A stretch of DNA of 64,000 nucleotides, from positions 26,364,949 to 26,428,948 of the forward strand of contig OX243828.1 in NCBI GenBank assembly GCA_945859605.1, read 5' to 3'. The position numbers were made by a program, and so were the translations under genes. The notes under the pieces are model-generated. The model was given only the letters and a program-made list of their open reading frames with translations. It was not told the DNA's origin and searched no databases. Positions 23,161-35,700 of this stretch are shown piece after piece. Origin of the DNA: Lumbricus rubellus. Its lineage: Eukaryota; Annelida; Clitellata; Crassiclitellata; Lumbricidae. Position 1 is the first letter of the stretch; the number at the start of each line of letters is the position of its first letter.

Positions 23161-23712
23161 AAGGGTTGACGATTCGAGCTAAACATGGAGGCCTGCGTGG
23201 GGGCGTTATTCGCGCAGTTTTGGAGCTTTTACACCTAAAACCTCTTGCGGCTAAAGATAGAATGCGACCAGGGCCATCACACCCACAGTCAGCATACACA
23301 CCCCGCCCCGCAGGGGTGAGTCGGGTTTGGTTGTGGGAGGGGTTTAACAAAAATGTGCAAGAGCTAACCAAAATGTTCCGGGAAACGCCTGTAACCGCAA
23401 AGGAGTGGAGTCTGTGTGGGGCCGGGTCAGAGAACGGAGGACGGCGTAGCGGTTGGAGGTGGGATAGGGCCGTGGGTGATGCGGGGTGATGCGGGGTAGA
23501 AGCGGTGAGCGGTGTATGGAAGCGGAAAAGGTGGGACGATGGCTGGGGTGGGAGCAGTGAGCAGGATGGGAGCGGAGAGGGGTGGTGTGTAGGTGCGGAA
23601 GGGGGTGGGACGAGGACGGTGGAGCGGTGAGCAGGGTTGGAGCGGGGTGGCGTTGAGGGGGAGGTGAAATCCCAAATTCCCCGGGAAACGCCAGGTTCCA
23701 CAGCTAGTATGT
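23160..23712. mobile_element. GC-rich LINE or SINE-type 3' end
   Basis: G-rich on this strand, ending CCCCGGGAAACGCCAGGTTCCACAGCTAGTAT. The phrase (CCGGGCAACGCCGGG-like, then CAGCTAGTA) also occurs at 42750-42785 and, in reverse, at 43455-43485. It looks like a common retroposon 3' tail. The open frames on both strands reflect base composition. Confidence 0.45.
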
Positions 23713-23727
23713 ATAATAAATATTATA

Positions 23728-24082
23728 CACCGTGATTCAAAAAGTAAGACAAATTGTTTTTCATATATCTCTAATGCCTGAAAACATATCAAGCCAAAAC
23801 TTTCCAAATATTTAGAGAATTGGACGAAGAATATGGTTTCAAAATTTAATGAGATAAAGTTGAACGGATAAAAAGATATGAATACTTAAACATCATATGC
23901 CGAAATTGCAGTTTACAAGCAATTTTCTGTCAGATTCAATAAAAAAAAAGTAAGCTAAACTGTTTTTCTTGTATCTCCAATGCCTGATAATTAATCATAC
24001 TCACATTTTCCAGATATTTAGAGAATTGCACTAATAATCAATGTCCAAAATATCATATCATGGATTTGAACGGATAGGCCTA
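23728..24082 (+). mobile_element. Mariner-like element, left part
   Basis: Begins CACCGTGATTCAAAAAGTAAG and closely follows the terminal 300 bp of the element at 31376-32589, including ATATATCTCTAATGCC and TTTACAAGCAATTTTCTGT. It is cut off where the Gypsy sequence starts. Confidence 0.75.
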
Positions 24083-26600
24083 CACAGATCGGTGTCGTCT
24101 GAGATTTTTGGAAAGAAGCTGCGTGAAGCACATGACAATCTTCCGGGTGTGGTCTGCATTGCCGATGACGTGGTCATCCGTAGACGTACGGAAGAACAAC
24201 ATGATCGGCACCTCGATCAATTCCTTGCTCGTTGCCAAGAACGAGGCATCCGGTTGAACAAGGATAAATTCGAGCTAAAACTGAGTGAAATTGTGTTCAT
24301 GGGACACAAAATATCTGCTGCCGGTCTGCAGGCTGACCCTGAAAAAGTCAGAGCAATATATCCGTTATTGCTCTGACTTCTCAGGGTCAGCCTGCAGATA
24401 GGCTCTGTCTCAGATAGCGAGCGGCTGGAATATGCATTTGGTCTGCCGTGCTGCATCAGTGCAGAACCCAGACAGGAGCGACCACCAGAAAACACAGAAG
24501 AACTTCGACGATTCCTAGGTATCGTTAACCATTTCGGAAAATTTCTTCCCCATTTATCCTCTCTCACAGAACCGGTGAGAAACCTGACGAAAAAAGACAC
24601 TCCTTGGAATTGGCTGTTTCACATGAGGGTGCATTCAACACAATAAAGCATCTTGTCACAGAAGCGCCTGTCCTGGCATTCTATGATCCTGCCAAAGAAC
24701 TGATCTTGGAAAATGATGCCTGTGAGTACGGTCTGGGTTCTGCGCTGATGCAGCACGGCATACCAATTGCGTATGCCAGCCGCTCGCTAGCTGAGACAGA
24801 GACACGATATGCCCAGATCGAGAAAGAGATGCTCGCCATAGTCTTTGGACTCTAGAAATTCAACCATTTCACCTTTGGTCGACCTGTGTCTGTCATAACT
24901 GACCACAAGCCATTGACAGCCATCGTTTCCAAGCCACTGTCAAAGGCTCTTAAGAGACTTCAATCCCTCTTCTAAGAACTCAAAAATATGATTTCTCACT
25001 GGAATACCGACCAGGAAGCTCCATACCTATTGCTGATGCACTCTCTCGGGCACCCCTGGGAAGACAACCGGAGCAAGACATTCAGACAGTGAGCAATCTG
25101 ACTTTCAGTGCTATCAATGACAGCCGACTATCAGAAATAAGGGATGCCACAGAGCAGGACGGGTCTTTGAGAACACTGCGTGATGTCGTTGTCAATGGAT
25201 GGCCTCAGAACAATGTAAAACTACCTCAAGCGGTTGCAGTATACTACAGCTATCGCGATGAACTGTCAGTAAAGGACGGTATCATATTGCGAGGAGAACG
25301 AGTTGTCATACCTAGATCAATGCGGGAGGACATGAAGAAAAGACTCCATACAGGATATTTAGGCATCAATTCATGTTTGCGCAGAGCACGTGATGTTATT
25401 TTTCTTGCCTGGCATGACACGGGATATTAGACAATACATTGAAGGTTGCACAGTATGTGCCACTTTCAGTGACAGGCAAGCTCCGGAACCTCTGCTTGTC
25501 CATGAAGTATGCAATCGACCATAGGAGAAAGTAGGTTCTGACATTTTCTCAATAAATGATAGGAAATACACTGTAACAGTCGATTACTGCAGCCATTTTT
25601 TAGGTTGATTTCCTTTCGGACACACTATCTGAAACAGTGATCACAAAACGGAAGCATCAATTCGCACGACATAGGATACAGGACACTCTGATTAGTTATG
25701 GTGGACAGTGGACCACAATACACCTCAAAATTGAATGCATTCCAGACATTCAGCCAACAGTGGCAGTTTCAACATGTGATCACCTCTCCGGGCAACAGTA
25801 AGGACAATGGAGCTGCTGAAGCTGCAATGAAGGTTGCAAAGTGTCTGATGCGGAAATGCCATGCTGCTCACGAAGACCCTTATCTTGGACTTTTAAACCT
25901 GAGAAATACTCGAAGGTTTGGATATCAGCCCTGCACAGCGCCTATTTGGTAGGCGCACTAAAACCATTATGCCTAGGCTACTAGGCTACACAGATATCTA
26001 CGACCGTCGTTTGAAAACCGAGAAGCAAAGAAACTCCAAGAAAACAGACGAGCAAAATGGGCGGAACGCACAGGACACTATAGGCGAGAGCTTCGTCCTC
26101 TGGCTGTTGGGGAACCAGTGCGTTTGCAACCAGTTGCACCTCATCAGCGTGAGTGGAGACCAGCGACAATTACTAGAAAGCTACCATACAGGACATATGA
26201 GGTCATAACACCTGAAGGCTGAACAATGAGACGAAATCGACAACTGATACGACCTGCACAAGCGTCACATCATCTGGAGGCTGATGCAGACCCTGCTGAC
26301 ATCGATAACCCTTCCATGACTCCAGATGAGGATGAAAACCGTGACTACTCACCAGATGAACAGTGCCGATTCAAAAGTCCTGTTATTTCTCTGCCTCTGA
26401 CTCACATGCAACTACCTACACCTGCACCTGCAGATACACATGAGTCTGAGTCACATACAACTACAGTGGACTACCCTCAGACAAGATTGGGACGAATATC
26501 TGTGGTGGAAATACCAGAAGAACGATTTACGGAATTTGAAACTAAGCTGGTAACTGACAGGATAAAAGCGACCAAGGTAGGGTTGCGGTTTCCATTATAG
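24083..26600 (+). mobile_element. Ty3/Gypsy retrotransposon, pol region, inactivated
   Basis: In order: RT end (CIADDVVIRRRTEEQHDRHL, GIRLNKDKFELKLSEIVFMGH), the connection ELRRFLGIVNHFGKFLPHL, RNase H (EYGLGSALMQHG, PIAYASRSLAETE, RYAQIEKEML), the HTGYLGINSCLRRARDVIFL integrase zinc-finger region, and the integrase core (DSGPQYTS, NGAAEAAMKVAK), ending with a pol tail. The ADD box reads IADD. Multiple frameshifts, stops, an inverted duplication at 24361-24480 and no visible LTRs or gag show it is dead. It lies in intron 2. Confidence 0.85.
24361..24480. repeat. Inverted duplication inside the Gypsy pol gene
   Basis: 24361-24400 is the reverse complement of 24325-24360 (CAGGCTGACCCTGAAAAAGT), and 24400-24480 is the reverse complement of the RNase H segment near 24735-24805 (GATGCAGCACGGCATACCAAT). 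The two segments are separated in the parent but adjacent here. Confidence 0.8.
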
Positions 26601-27100
26601 CGCCGGAGCTATGACCGATAAAAATATACGAAATACACCGTACGGTAGCTAAGTCGTTTGGCAACAAATTTGCTATGAGGTGCTACGGTCTAACTATAAA
26701 GGCTGAAAAGATACACGATAAAGCGGATTTTTTCTACGGAAGGCCGATTGGCGATTTCAAGCCAAAGTATAGCATGCAGACAGCGCTTTCGCGGTAAAAT
26801 GGCACTTATAAAAATCCGATAAATATTTAAATAAATGCGTCGGGTAGGTGAAACAGTCGCCTACAAGTTCGTAATGATTCGCTAAGACGATAAAACAAAG
26901 GTTAAAAAGATATGAAATAAAAACCATTTTACATGTTGAAAGAAATGTATACGATATATAGCCATACATCTATATTTCTGCGGTGGAATAAAGGCTGTCA
27001 CACGCTGCATTGCTATATTGTCGATCGATGGTGGCAACTTGATACGCTGTATACGGTTCCTCTGTCTTTCGATATAAAACGTGGATTTATTCATGTCGTT
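26601..27100. other. AT-rich, nothing recognised
   Basis: Follows the Gypsy pol end. It could include the 3' LTR of that element, but no matching copy is available. Confidence 0.35.
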
Positions 27101-30100
27101 TCCCCAGTGCATTGATCTCAGCTTCGGTAGAGAACTGCATTGACGCCGGAGTTCGTTCATTTCGATTCGATTTGGGCGTTCTCATACGAATTGATACCGT
27201 GTTCCGTGGTGCATTAAAAATCGGTAGGGTAGGACTGGGCCCCTCCCTGCTCGATTCGCTACCGTGAGTGTTACTATATCGGCTGCAGACCGATCCATTA
27301 CCGGCTTCGGCCGTCGACATACACGTTATTTTCCTGTACGAGTTCATCATCATCATCAATATCATAGGGCTCAATGCCCGTAAGAGTCCGATGCCACTCT
27401 CTGTCTGAGTCTGTCTCGTGCCATGTTGCCCAGCTTCAACCGGTCCGGTCAGCAGGTCTGATCCATACCATTAACATCTTGGAGCATCTAGACCACATTG
27501 TCCGATTGAAGAGAATCGTGAAAAAGAGGCATGAAGGACAACGTGGGTCAATGCCCGTTGTGTCCCACGCTCTCTCCCCCGACTCTCTCCATCGGTCTGT
27601 CCTGACTGACATGTGCATGTCTGCTTCACATCATGACACCTTGAAGCATCTGGGTAGCTATGTCACTTGTGTCGTGGTTTTGGCGGATTACAATCGTCTT
27701 GGTTTTTTACTGCCAGCGTATCGCCACCCATCTGGCAAACCTTCCTCATTTTGTCCGGGCTTAGGACCGGCACAGGGACGTTGTTGGTTCCCTGTGGCAG
27801 AGGATGGATGCAGTTTAACGTCGTGCCCAGGTCCGCCTACGAGTTACGTTCATATATTTCGTGATCCATCAATCGCTCGGTGACGACCCGGTCGCAGTGT
27901 TTCAGCCCCACCCGGCCACGGTCGCTCCGAGCAGGCCTCCTATTTGAAAGTTCGTCAGTGTCGATGGTTTCCGTTTTACAGTTGCTCGATTTCGGAGCAT
28001 TGTTTGTCAAATCGTTGGGCAGATTTGAGCTGAAACAGGTCCTGTCGGATATGATCTTCTAAATCGCCCTTCGCAGAAAGGCGCGTACGTTCTGCACCGT
28101 CAGTCGGTAGAATTGCCTGGCGTGGTTTTCGACCGCGCATGTTCAGTGTGTCCGTTTGTTGACGTAACGCTGCTCGCCTGAGATAATCTCGACGCGACCG
28201 CAGCGCAGTTCGGTGGTTTCAGGTTTCCTTCTGCTGCCGACGGCAATTCAGGTCGGAGGTACGCGCATCGAGTTTGTGGCCTCAGCTCGACGGCTTCGGC
28301 ACCCGTCGACTGAGCGCGCGCACGTACAGGTCTGTGTAGGCGACGTCGCAGCGCCTTGGGTCTGCGGAAGTGAACGAATAATACGCGTAGGAGGGACGGT
28401 CCTCCAATAATACAGCGCTAACTCAGCTTTACGTAGGCGGTCGGCCATAAGCGCCGACCGACCGAGTCTCCAGTGATAATAAAACACATAATACTGAATT
28501 CTTTGGACTGTCGTATTACCTTTTCTTAAACACTATTGGCTTTCATTTGGCCGGTAGAAGAGCCGTTGGAAAGATCGCTTCGCCATATCGGCGCGTCGAG
28601 AGTGAGAGGTTGAATCCAATCTAGCGCACGTTGCGCGAGAGTGAAGTTTTCCTGCACCTGTGTTGAATAATAAGCCACGTCGTCCGTCTTTGGCTCAACA
28701 CTCTGTGTTAACTTTGGTTCGGGCCGAGACCAAGCGGCCGTGTGTCAATGTACGGATTGAGTTTCTCCGGCGCCAGTCCACCCGGGCTGCCGCCGCGCAT
28801 CGAGTGAGAGAGGGATAGGCGCGCGAGTCGGCCTAGTCCGCCTTCAGACAAATTGCACGGTATTTCCTTGAACTCTTCGCTTGTCAGAGTGTATCGTTGA
28901 AGATAAATTGAAGCTGTTGTAACTCTTTTGACTGTGAGTGCGCTTGCTCGGGGAAGACGGTCGGTCGCAGCTCAGCTCCGCCTGCCGTCAGCCACCCGTC
29001 TCGCTCACCGCCAATCGATCGATCGTCTGTGGTTGCCAGAAATTCGTCCGTTAAACTTGTGTCACCCGATCTTCCTGCTGTGAGGTTGATCGTCGCTTGC
29101 CGCGCTGCACGCTACTCTGTCGACAGCGCGCGTCTGAGTCCGATCCGCCGTGTTGCCGGCGCGAGCGGCCGTTATTGATTCGTGCCCTGCAGAATAAAAC
29201 ATTAGATACCGCTGCATACATATATAATAACAGAACACTTTGATATAATAATACAGTTACATCGGTCAAACTCAGTTTTCTCAGATAATTCTGTCCTTCC
29301 TGCTCTTCGGTGAGGGGTTGGTGCAGCGTCTTCCAAGGAGTTAGATGTGGCAATTGAATCGTCCGCGCGGGGAAGTCATCGGTCTTTTGTAACTTTGCCG
29401 TCCGTGGTCCGATTCACTTGATCTCGGTGTTGGATTGCTCAGCCTGAAAAACTGTTCGGGAGTCCCCAAGTGGATTGACCGTATCTGTCTCGGTTTCATC
29501 GGTGTCTGGTTCCAAAGGAAGGCCTCCCGGTCTTTCCCGTGGCTACGCGCCGCGAGCCGTCAATCTCAATCGATCGACGGGAGCGACTTGTCATCTGTGT
29601 TCCTATCATCGTGTATCTTGTTCGTGTGTTCGACGGGCTTGGTCTGCCCTTAAATCCATCGTGAGTGCGCCGTTGAGAGACCTGATCTGATCGGTATCGG
29701 CCCGGGAGGAGTGCCCCGAGGCTACGCGCCGTGGATATTTGTCTGACCGTAACTTTCGAACGGAGTGAGATATCAGCAAGCGGATTTCACTGCCGTGTTC
29801 CTTGTCTCGAGCCGCATTTATACCCCTGTTGCCGTAAAGGGTGGGCCCGAGGGCAAATCTTGTACACGCCCCGTAAGGTTCGTCGCCGGGCCATCGCCTA
29901 AAGGCCGGCGACGAACGCATCGGTCGCAGCGAGCCGATATAGTCCTCAAACACCTCGGCGGCAGTAGGTAGCCTTGGTCAGGGTAGTTAACGGTCAGTGT
30001 CCATAGTGAGTTACCAGTGCCGCTAATTGAACGATAACCCTAAGTCCCTTGAAACGTTTCTTTTAATTTGCACGCTAGGTCCCCGGCCTTTTAAGCTCCA

Positions 30101-31250
30101 CACCTAAAAGTGGATGCTGGTCGGATCGGACTGAGACGGGAGTCAGAGTGATTTCAAGACACTCCCGAGAGCGAACTATTGGCCGGTGACAGTTAATCGC
30201 TTACGGGCGAACGAAAACAGTGAGTCGAAGGGAGAGCGAGCGGTCCGTCTTTTCTTTGAAGACCGACTCGGCGTTTCGGCTACTCAGTGAAACAAATTGA
30301 CGGCGGTCATCCGGATCTCCGACCGCCGATCGACACAACGACCTGGTCGTACTGGGCGTTGTAAAATTGATCCTGGTACCAGCTGGTAAGGTCGCCGTTT
30401 GCGTGTCGACGCAACGACCTTGTATATTGTGCGTGTTTTGCATTCCCTGGTTTCGAGGTTGATATGCCATTTTGGCGTGGCCTGGGGTTCAGTCCCCTCG
30501 AGTGGCCCTGGTTCAGAGCGTTTTGGCCGGGAGAGGTAAGACAAAGTTCGGTGATGCCCGCTGGTGGCGACGGTACGCGAGCTGTGGCGTGTAACATGAT
30601 AAGACGGGGAGCTGAGCGGTCGGGCAAGCGATCAAAAAGGCCCGTGGCCGTGAAGGGGAGCTCCAAGCGAGGGTCGTCTGCCCGGAGAGGAACGAACCCT
30701 GTTTTGAGCATCGGCCATCCTGCAGCTCAGGACGCTACCCACCCGGTGGCCGCGGAAGGGGCAGAGTCGGACTCCAACGCCTCCGAGCTCTATACCCTCT
30801 CACGGGCGACCGTCTCAGAACCGTCTTGGTCGGAAAGTGAAGGGAGTGACGGCGCCTTGGCGGCCCGATACACCGAGAGTAGACATCGGCGAAAGAGCGA
30901 TTCGGGCGGCTCCGATCATCTTGATGCACGGAGTTGCGCCCGAGGCGAGAGGCACAGCTCGACACCCCTCGTGCGCCGGTCGATGTAGCGGCGGCGAGGG
31001 GTCGTTTGCCATTGGTTCGTGCGAAGGGCGGTACGCCACATATCTAAACCTGTTGTCAAACTTGGCTTGTAGTTACTCTTCCTTTGAGACTCTGTTTGTT
31101 GGACTATATATCTTGTTAGACTATAAACTCAGACTTTAAACAGTAGATGTAAGATTGGACTTTTCAAACTAAACAACAAACTATAAACTTAGACTATAGA
31201 CAGTACAGTAGGTGTAAGATTGGACTGCTTAAACTATACGACAAAAGGGA
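27101..31250. other. Unclassified GC-rich block, perhaps an LTR retroelement internal region
   Basis: Base composition changes sharply: many CG dinucleotides (GCGCGC, CGATCGATCG) against AT-rich flanks. The frame 30464-30988 (+) is open for 174 codons and rich in Ser, Arg and acidic residues, gag-like in composition only. A perfect short palindrome-like pair CGTCGCCGG/CCGGCGACG lies at 29880-29915. Near 31060-31230 a 75-bp unit with GACTATAAACT and GTAAGATTGGACT is duplicated. It ends in a purine run (AAAAGGGAAGA) before TGTTACGTG, as a polypurine tract before a 3' LTR would. No RT, protease or integrase motif was found. Confidence 0.3.
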
Positions 31251-31254
31251 AGAT

Positions 31255-31375
31255 GTTACGTGATAAATTAGTGTATCCTTTATATGATAGGATCTCGCTG
31301 CCTAACTCTGGACTAGAGGCTCATGTCGCATGGACCTTATGACGATTAGTCTTGTTTTATAATAAACATTATAAA
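31255..31375 (+). mobile_element. Possible LTR start, interrupted by a mariner
   Basis: Starts TGTTACGTGATAAATTAG right after a purine tract and contains AATAAACATTATAAAC. The mariner at 31376-32589 would split it, with the remainder after 32590. No second copy was seen, so this is tentative. Confidence 0.3.
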
Positions 31376-32589
31376 CACCGTGGTTCAAAAAAGTAAGCCA
31401 AATTGTTTTTCATATATCTCTAATACCAGATGACATATCAAACTAAAATTTTCCATATATTTAGAAAAGTGGACCAAGAATTTGATTCCAAAATTTCATG
31501 AGATAAAGCTGAACGGATAAAAATATATGAATATTTAAACTTCATATGCCGAAATTTCGGTTTACAAGCAATTTTCTGTTAGATTCAATAAAAAGTACGC
31601 CAAACTGTTTTTCTTACATCTCTGATGTCTGATGAGTAATCATAAAAACTTTTTCCCTATATTTAGGGAATTGAACAAAAAAATTGTATTCCAAAATATC
31701 ATGTCATAAATTTAAAGGGATAGAAAGATATGGATATTTCAACTTCATCACCCGAATTTTCAGTTTTCAGCATGTCTGTTATGGTATCCGTTTGGCGGTT
31801 TCGACGCTTAGCCGTTCCCGTTTAGTCTTCATTGATCCTGGAGTAAAAATGAATGGAGCCTATTATCGCGATGTTCTACTGTCACAACATCTTCTACCTG
31901 TAGTCAGAAATATAGTCACAGAAGGCAGCTTTGTTTTTCAACAGGACAGTACTGCAGCCCACAGAACCAAGGAAATCATCGAAATGCTGCCAGACTTAAT
32001 TTCTCCCACATTATGGCCTCCGAACAGCCCAGATTTGAATCCTGTCGACTATAAAATGTGGAACATGATGCAAGACCGAGCCTACCAGACAACAATCCAT
32101 GATATTTACGATCTGAAGCAACACTAAGTCTTGTTGGAAGTGTGCATGGGATGGCCTGGACCAGAGGATAATCGATGTTACTGTTGCCATTGCAATGGCG
32201 CCAGCGCCTCCAGGCTTACGTGCAAGCAGGAGTAGGACATTTTAAGCATCTTATTTAATTAAATTATCAAACCGTACTGTTTGGGTCATATTGTTAGTTC
32301 AATTCTCTACATATCTGGAAAATTTTAGAATGATTAATCATCAGGCATTGGAGATAATAAAGAAACATGTTATTGAATCTAACAGAAAATTGCTTGTAAA
32401 CTGAAATTTCGGTATAATTATGAAGTTTAAATATTCATATCTTTTTATCCGTTCAACTTTATCTCATGCAATTTTGGAATCATATTCTTGGTACACTTCT
32501 CTAAATATTTGGAAATGTTTCGTTTGATATGTCATCAGGTATTAGAGATATATGCAAAACAATCTGGCTTACTTTTTTGAACCACGGCG
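31376..32589 (+). mobile_element. Mariner-like transposon, inactive
   Basis: Inverted ends are CACCGTGGTTCAAAAAAGTAA and TTACTTTTTTGAACCACGGCG, with internal arms matching for about 250 bp (ATCTCTAATACC and its inverse). The central frame 31750-32127 encodes the transposase catalytic part: VFIDPGVKMNGAYYRDVLL, FVFQQDSTAAHRTKE, LWPPNSPDLNPVDYKMWN. The DNA-binding half and the first catalytic Asp region are missing, and a stop follows DLKQH. A truncated relative is at 23728. Confidence 0.85.
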
Positions 32590-33167
32590 TATAAACGTCG
32601 TCGCATGACTGACGGAGGAGAGAAAGAAGAAAGAATAATAGGCCTAAACATTGATTAGTATTAAACAGGCAATAACTATTCAGTCTAAATATGCACAAAA
32701 TCCCTATAATTAGCCTAATAGGCCCTATTAGCCTATAGCAAAACAAGTTCCTCTTCAGACGATTTATTGTGTCTGTGGGCTTCATAAAATTCGTCAGCTT
32801 TTACGCTGCAATCAGTGTGATCGTGCCATCCCAGTGTTTATTCTAGACGTCTCGGGAAGGGGTGTGTCCTCCCAGTGTTGTTCACATGTATTATATTAAT
32901 ATTTCACAATATAAAAAGCGCTGTGTGTAACGTTTTCAATCCTTCAATCTTGACTTGACAACCTTGAAAGTAATCGTATTTTAGGTACGGTATCGGAATT
33001 GGTAGGTTTTCAAAAAAGTTCGGAGAAAGACTAAAAAGTCGTAAAAAAATCGGTGTCTGGGCTCAGCGGTCGCGGTCCGCTCTCCCTCACCACCCGAAAC
33101 CAAAATAATAGCCTACCCTCTCCCAATGGAAAGATTTTAGATTAAACATTGGTTACGCCGTTGACAG
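32590..33167. other. End of intron 2, nothing recognised
   Basis: Contains possible LTR remainder next to the mariner and an AGGCCTA motif near 32640. No repeat structure. Confidence 0.4.
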
Positions 33168-33302
33168 AAATTACGAATGGAGACGTTTATTTCGAATTCA
33201 ACTCTCATCTTTGTTTTGGCGAATGGACAATCAACTGGAAATACATAAAACAGAACAATTCGGGCGAGATCGTAATCGTTCCACCACGAAAGAAGTTCGG
33301 AT
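33168..33302 (+). CDS. EGFR: EGFR-like receptor exon 3, end of receptor-L domain 1
   Basis: The acceptor GCCGTTGACAG/AA enters in phase 1, completing Glu. The donor GGAT/GTAAGT at 33303 leaves in phase 1. The 135-nt exon encodes EITNGDVYFEFNSHLCFGEW, then TINWKYIKQNN and VPPRKKFG. It aligns gap-free in length with the human segment that starts EILHGAVRF and ends HLGS, and human exon 4 is also 135 nt. It keeps the Cys before the conserved Trp-containing loop (LC...INW). The leftover T joins GT of exon 4 as the next Cys. It is too short to show as an ATG-initiated ORF. Confidence 0.93.
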
Positions 33303-33832
33303 GTAAGTAGAAATTTATTCTACTCTATGCAAAGAATCAACCATCGGGCTCTCCCTATTCACACTGGACTTCTGTATAATTATTCTATTCATAGCTCGAT
33401 GGTACGCGTACCATGAAATAGAATACGTTAAAATACGTACGGTACGTACCTTTCAAAAAATAGAGTACGCGGATGGAACGTACCATACACGAAAAAATCA
33501 TGGTTTACTCGGCGACCTTAACGGCTTAGCCTACGTACATGTATATTTTGACGTCAACTGCAGGCCTATGCGTCATTTAAACCGGTAGGCTACCTCCGGT
33601 AGCGTAGCATTAAATTTAATTCGATAAATTCTTCGGTTATAATTAATTTAATGTAAATTGTGCTGTCTTTTTGATGAGAGCTAAGTACACGTCACTGGTT
33701 TGCAAATTGCTGTAACTCGAAAGTTGCCGTATGTCTATTAGTGTGGTTCAAAAAAACAAATTCAAGCTAGATTCCAAGGCACCCTCCCAGTTTGTTAGAC
33801 CTGTCAATAGTAGGCCCTATTATTGAAATTTT

Positions 33833-34586
33833 GGTAGCACGACATTTAATCCCGCGACACTTAATACCGCGACAGTTAATGCCGGACACTTAGTCCCGGC
33901 GACATTTAATCCCGCGTCATTTAATCCCGCGACAGTTAATCCCTGCGACATTTAATCCCTGCGACAGTTAATCCCGCGACATTTTATACCGCGACACTTA
34001 ATACCTGTACACACGTGAGTACGAATAGGCTATTTGTACGACTACTGTTGTCCACATAGCCAACTATAAGTAGGGGTTTGACTATTGTTGTCCACATAGC
34101 CAATTGGGTACGCCTACCTTTCTGCTCAGCTTTTCTGTTGTACACAGGTGTATACATAAAACGATCATTATAAAGGATTTTAGAGAGGATTTCAAATTGT
34201 ACAGTTTTGATAATTTTTATTAGTCAATATTGCTGTGACTATTGTTTTTTTTATCGAATTGTACAGTTTTCTAATATATTACTGCAAAGGCTGAACTCTT
34301 TTTTAAACACAAAGTGAATATTGCTGTGAATATGCCTATTTATAGAATTTAACTTCTTTTGTAAACGTTGTTTTACTTTCCCGGTATTAAGTGTCGCGGG
34401 ATTAAATGTCGCCGGGATTAAGTGTCGCGGGATTAAATCGGCGCGGGATTAAGTGTCGCGGGATTAAATGGTCGCGGGATTAAGTGTCGCGGGATTAAAT
34501 GGTCGCGGGATTAAGTGTCGCGGGATTAAATGTCCGGTACTAACTGTCGCGGTGTTAAGTGTCGCGGGATTAAGTGTCATGGAACC
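33833..34586. mobile_element. MULE-like element E with word-array termini
   Basis: Starts GGTAGCACGACATTTAATCC and ends GGATTAAGTGTCATGGAACC. Both ends are arrays of GACATTTAATCCCGC or its inverse (33833-34010 and 34382-34586). A perfect 8-bp duplication GAAATTTT lies at 33825-33832 and 34587-34594. The interior is unique, non-coding sequence shared, in the opposite orientation, with element G (56357-57133). Confidence 0.82.
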
Positions 34587-34899
34587 GAAATTTTACCATG
34601 TAGTTGTATTAGCGAGAAATCTTGATGCCTTATAGCTTGATCACAAACCTCAACCCTTGTCGTGTAGATGAGCTTGAAATAGATCATGTTATGCTATCAT
34701 ACTTACTACAGTCATGGCTAGACACTAGACAGCTGTTTATGCATCAAGTGACAAGTGCATTTGATTGCAATAGCACTTCTGATGATCTGATCATGAAGCA
34801 TTTGGATTGTTGGTGATAATTACTGCAGCGCTTGTGTGCGATCCTTTTGTCTTGTCATTTTCACAAAGAACTATTCATATGGAGTGCTTAAGAAGCCAA

Positions 34900-35700
34900 G
34901 ATGGAGCATACTGAAGTTGTAAGATCTGAATTTGTACCAGATTATCCACCTGCAGTACACTGGAAATGTTTACCGCCTGTCAGTGCTAGTTTCAGGTGAT
35001 GGTGTCGATAAATTCTTTGGTGTGCCCAAATTTCCCTCTATGACAGGATATAATTTATATCCAAGGTCATTCATTATCTTCTGAAGTTATTGATAATAGC
35101 TAAGCCTTGATCTTTGACAAAACACCGGGTGTTTTATTGGAGTGTACTTTTTTCAAACAGGAAAATGTTCTTGTGGTTGGTTTGCTGTCGTCAGTGTGGT
35201 GGAATTGATTTTAGCCAAAATCTTCACGTTGTGTTGTTGTCCATCTAATTCAAAATAGAATCCAATCTTTAAGAGATTTAAGGCTGTGTGTGATGGTGTG
35301 ACACGTGACAACATCCAAGTAGCCTACTGGACGTCGTATCCGTTACTGAAGCCTCCCATGAGAGAGATGTCAATTTTATCAAGTAGACTGATGAAATCAA
35401 AGTCAGTTTCAGAGATGACTACCAAGAAGTCATTGAGGTGTTAATGGTTGTCCTTGGAAGTCAGCCCTCAATATGAAACTGAAGAGCCCAATTTACCATG
35501 CACGTTGAATGGCCAGCTAGGTTACTGCATGCCATCAAAATAATTATACCGATTTAGCAATCAACGTGAAGTATTCAATCTAAAAGAAAAGGAAAAACTC
35601 AGATTCATCCTTTTGTGTGATTGGGTGCCCTTTTTCACACAAAGGCATCCTCTTGCTGCTAAAACTCCAGGGCAAGATCTGTCAATTTTGATTGATCTTG
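34900..35700 (+). pseudogene. Transposase remnant, same family as 17028-18961
   Basis: Shifting frames spell the family's blocks in order: AVHWKC and LPPV (about 34950), LVSGDGVDKFFGVPKFPS (about 34990-35040), a GVLLE block (about 35130), ELILAKIFTLCC then FKRFKAV (about 35200-35290), FRDDYQEVIEVLMVVLG (about 35405-35460) and HVEWPARLLHAIK (about 35500-35540). At least five frameshifts. I recognise the block pattern from uncharacterised invertebrate repeat proteins, and catalytic residues cannot be assigned. Confidence 0.6.

Noticed and set aside
23135..23807. Overlapping Pro- and Gly-rich ORFs on both strands
   Set aside because: Product of GC-rich retroposon tail composition. No conserved motif.
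33168..33302. Alternative exon 3 acceptor at 33140 (GATTTTAG)
   Set aside because: It would place an in-frame TAA at the junction. The acceptor at 33167 keeps the frame and the expected homology.
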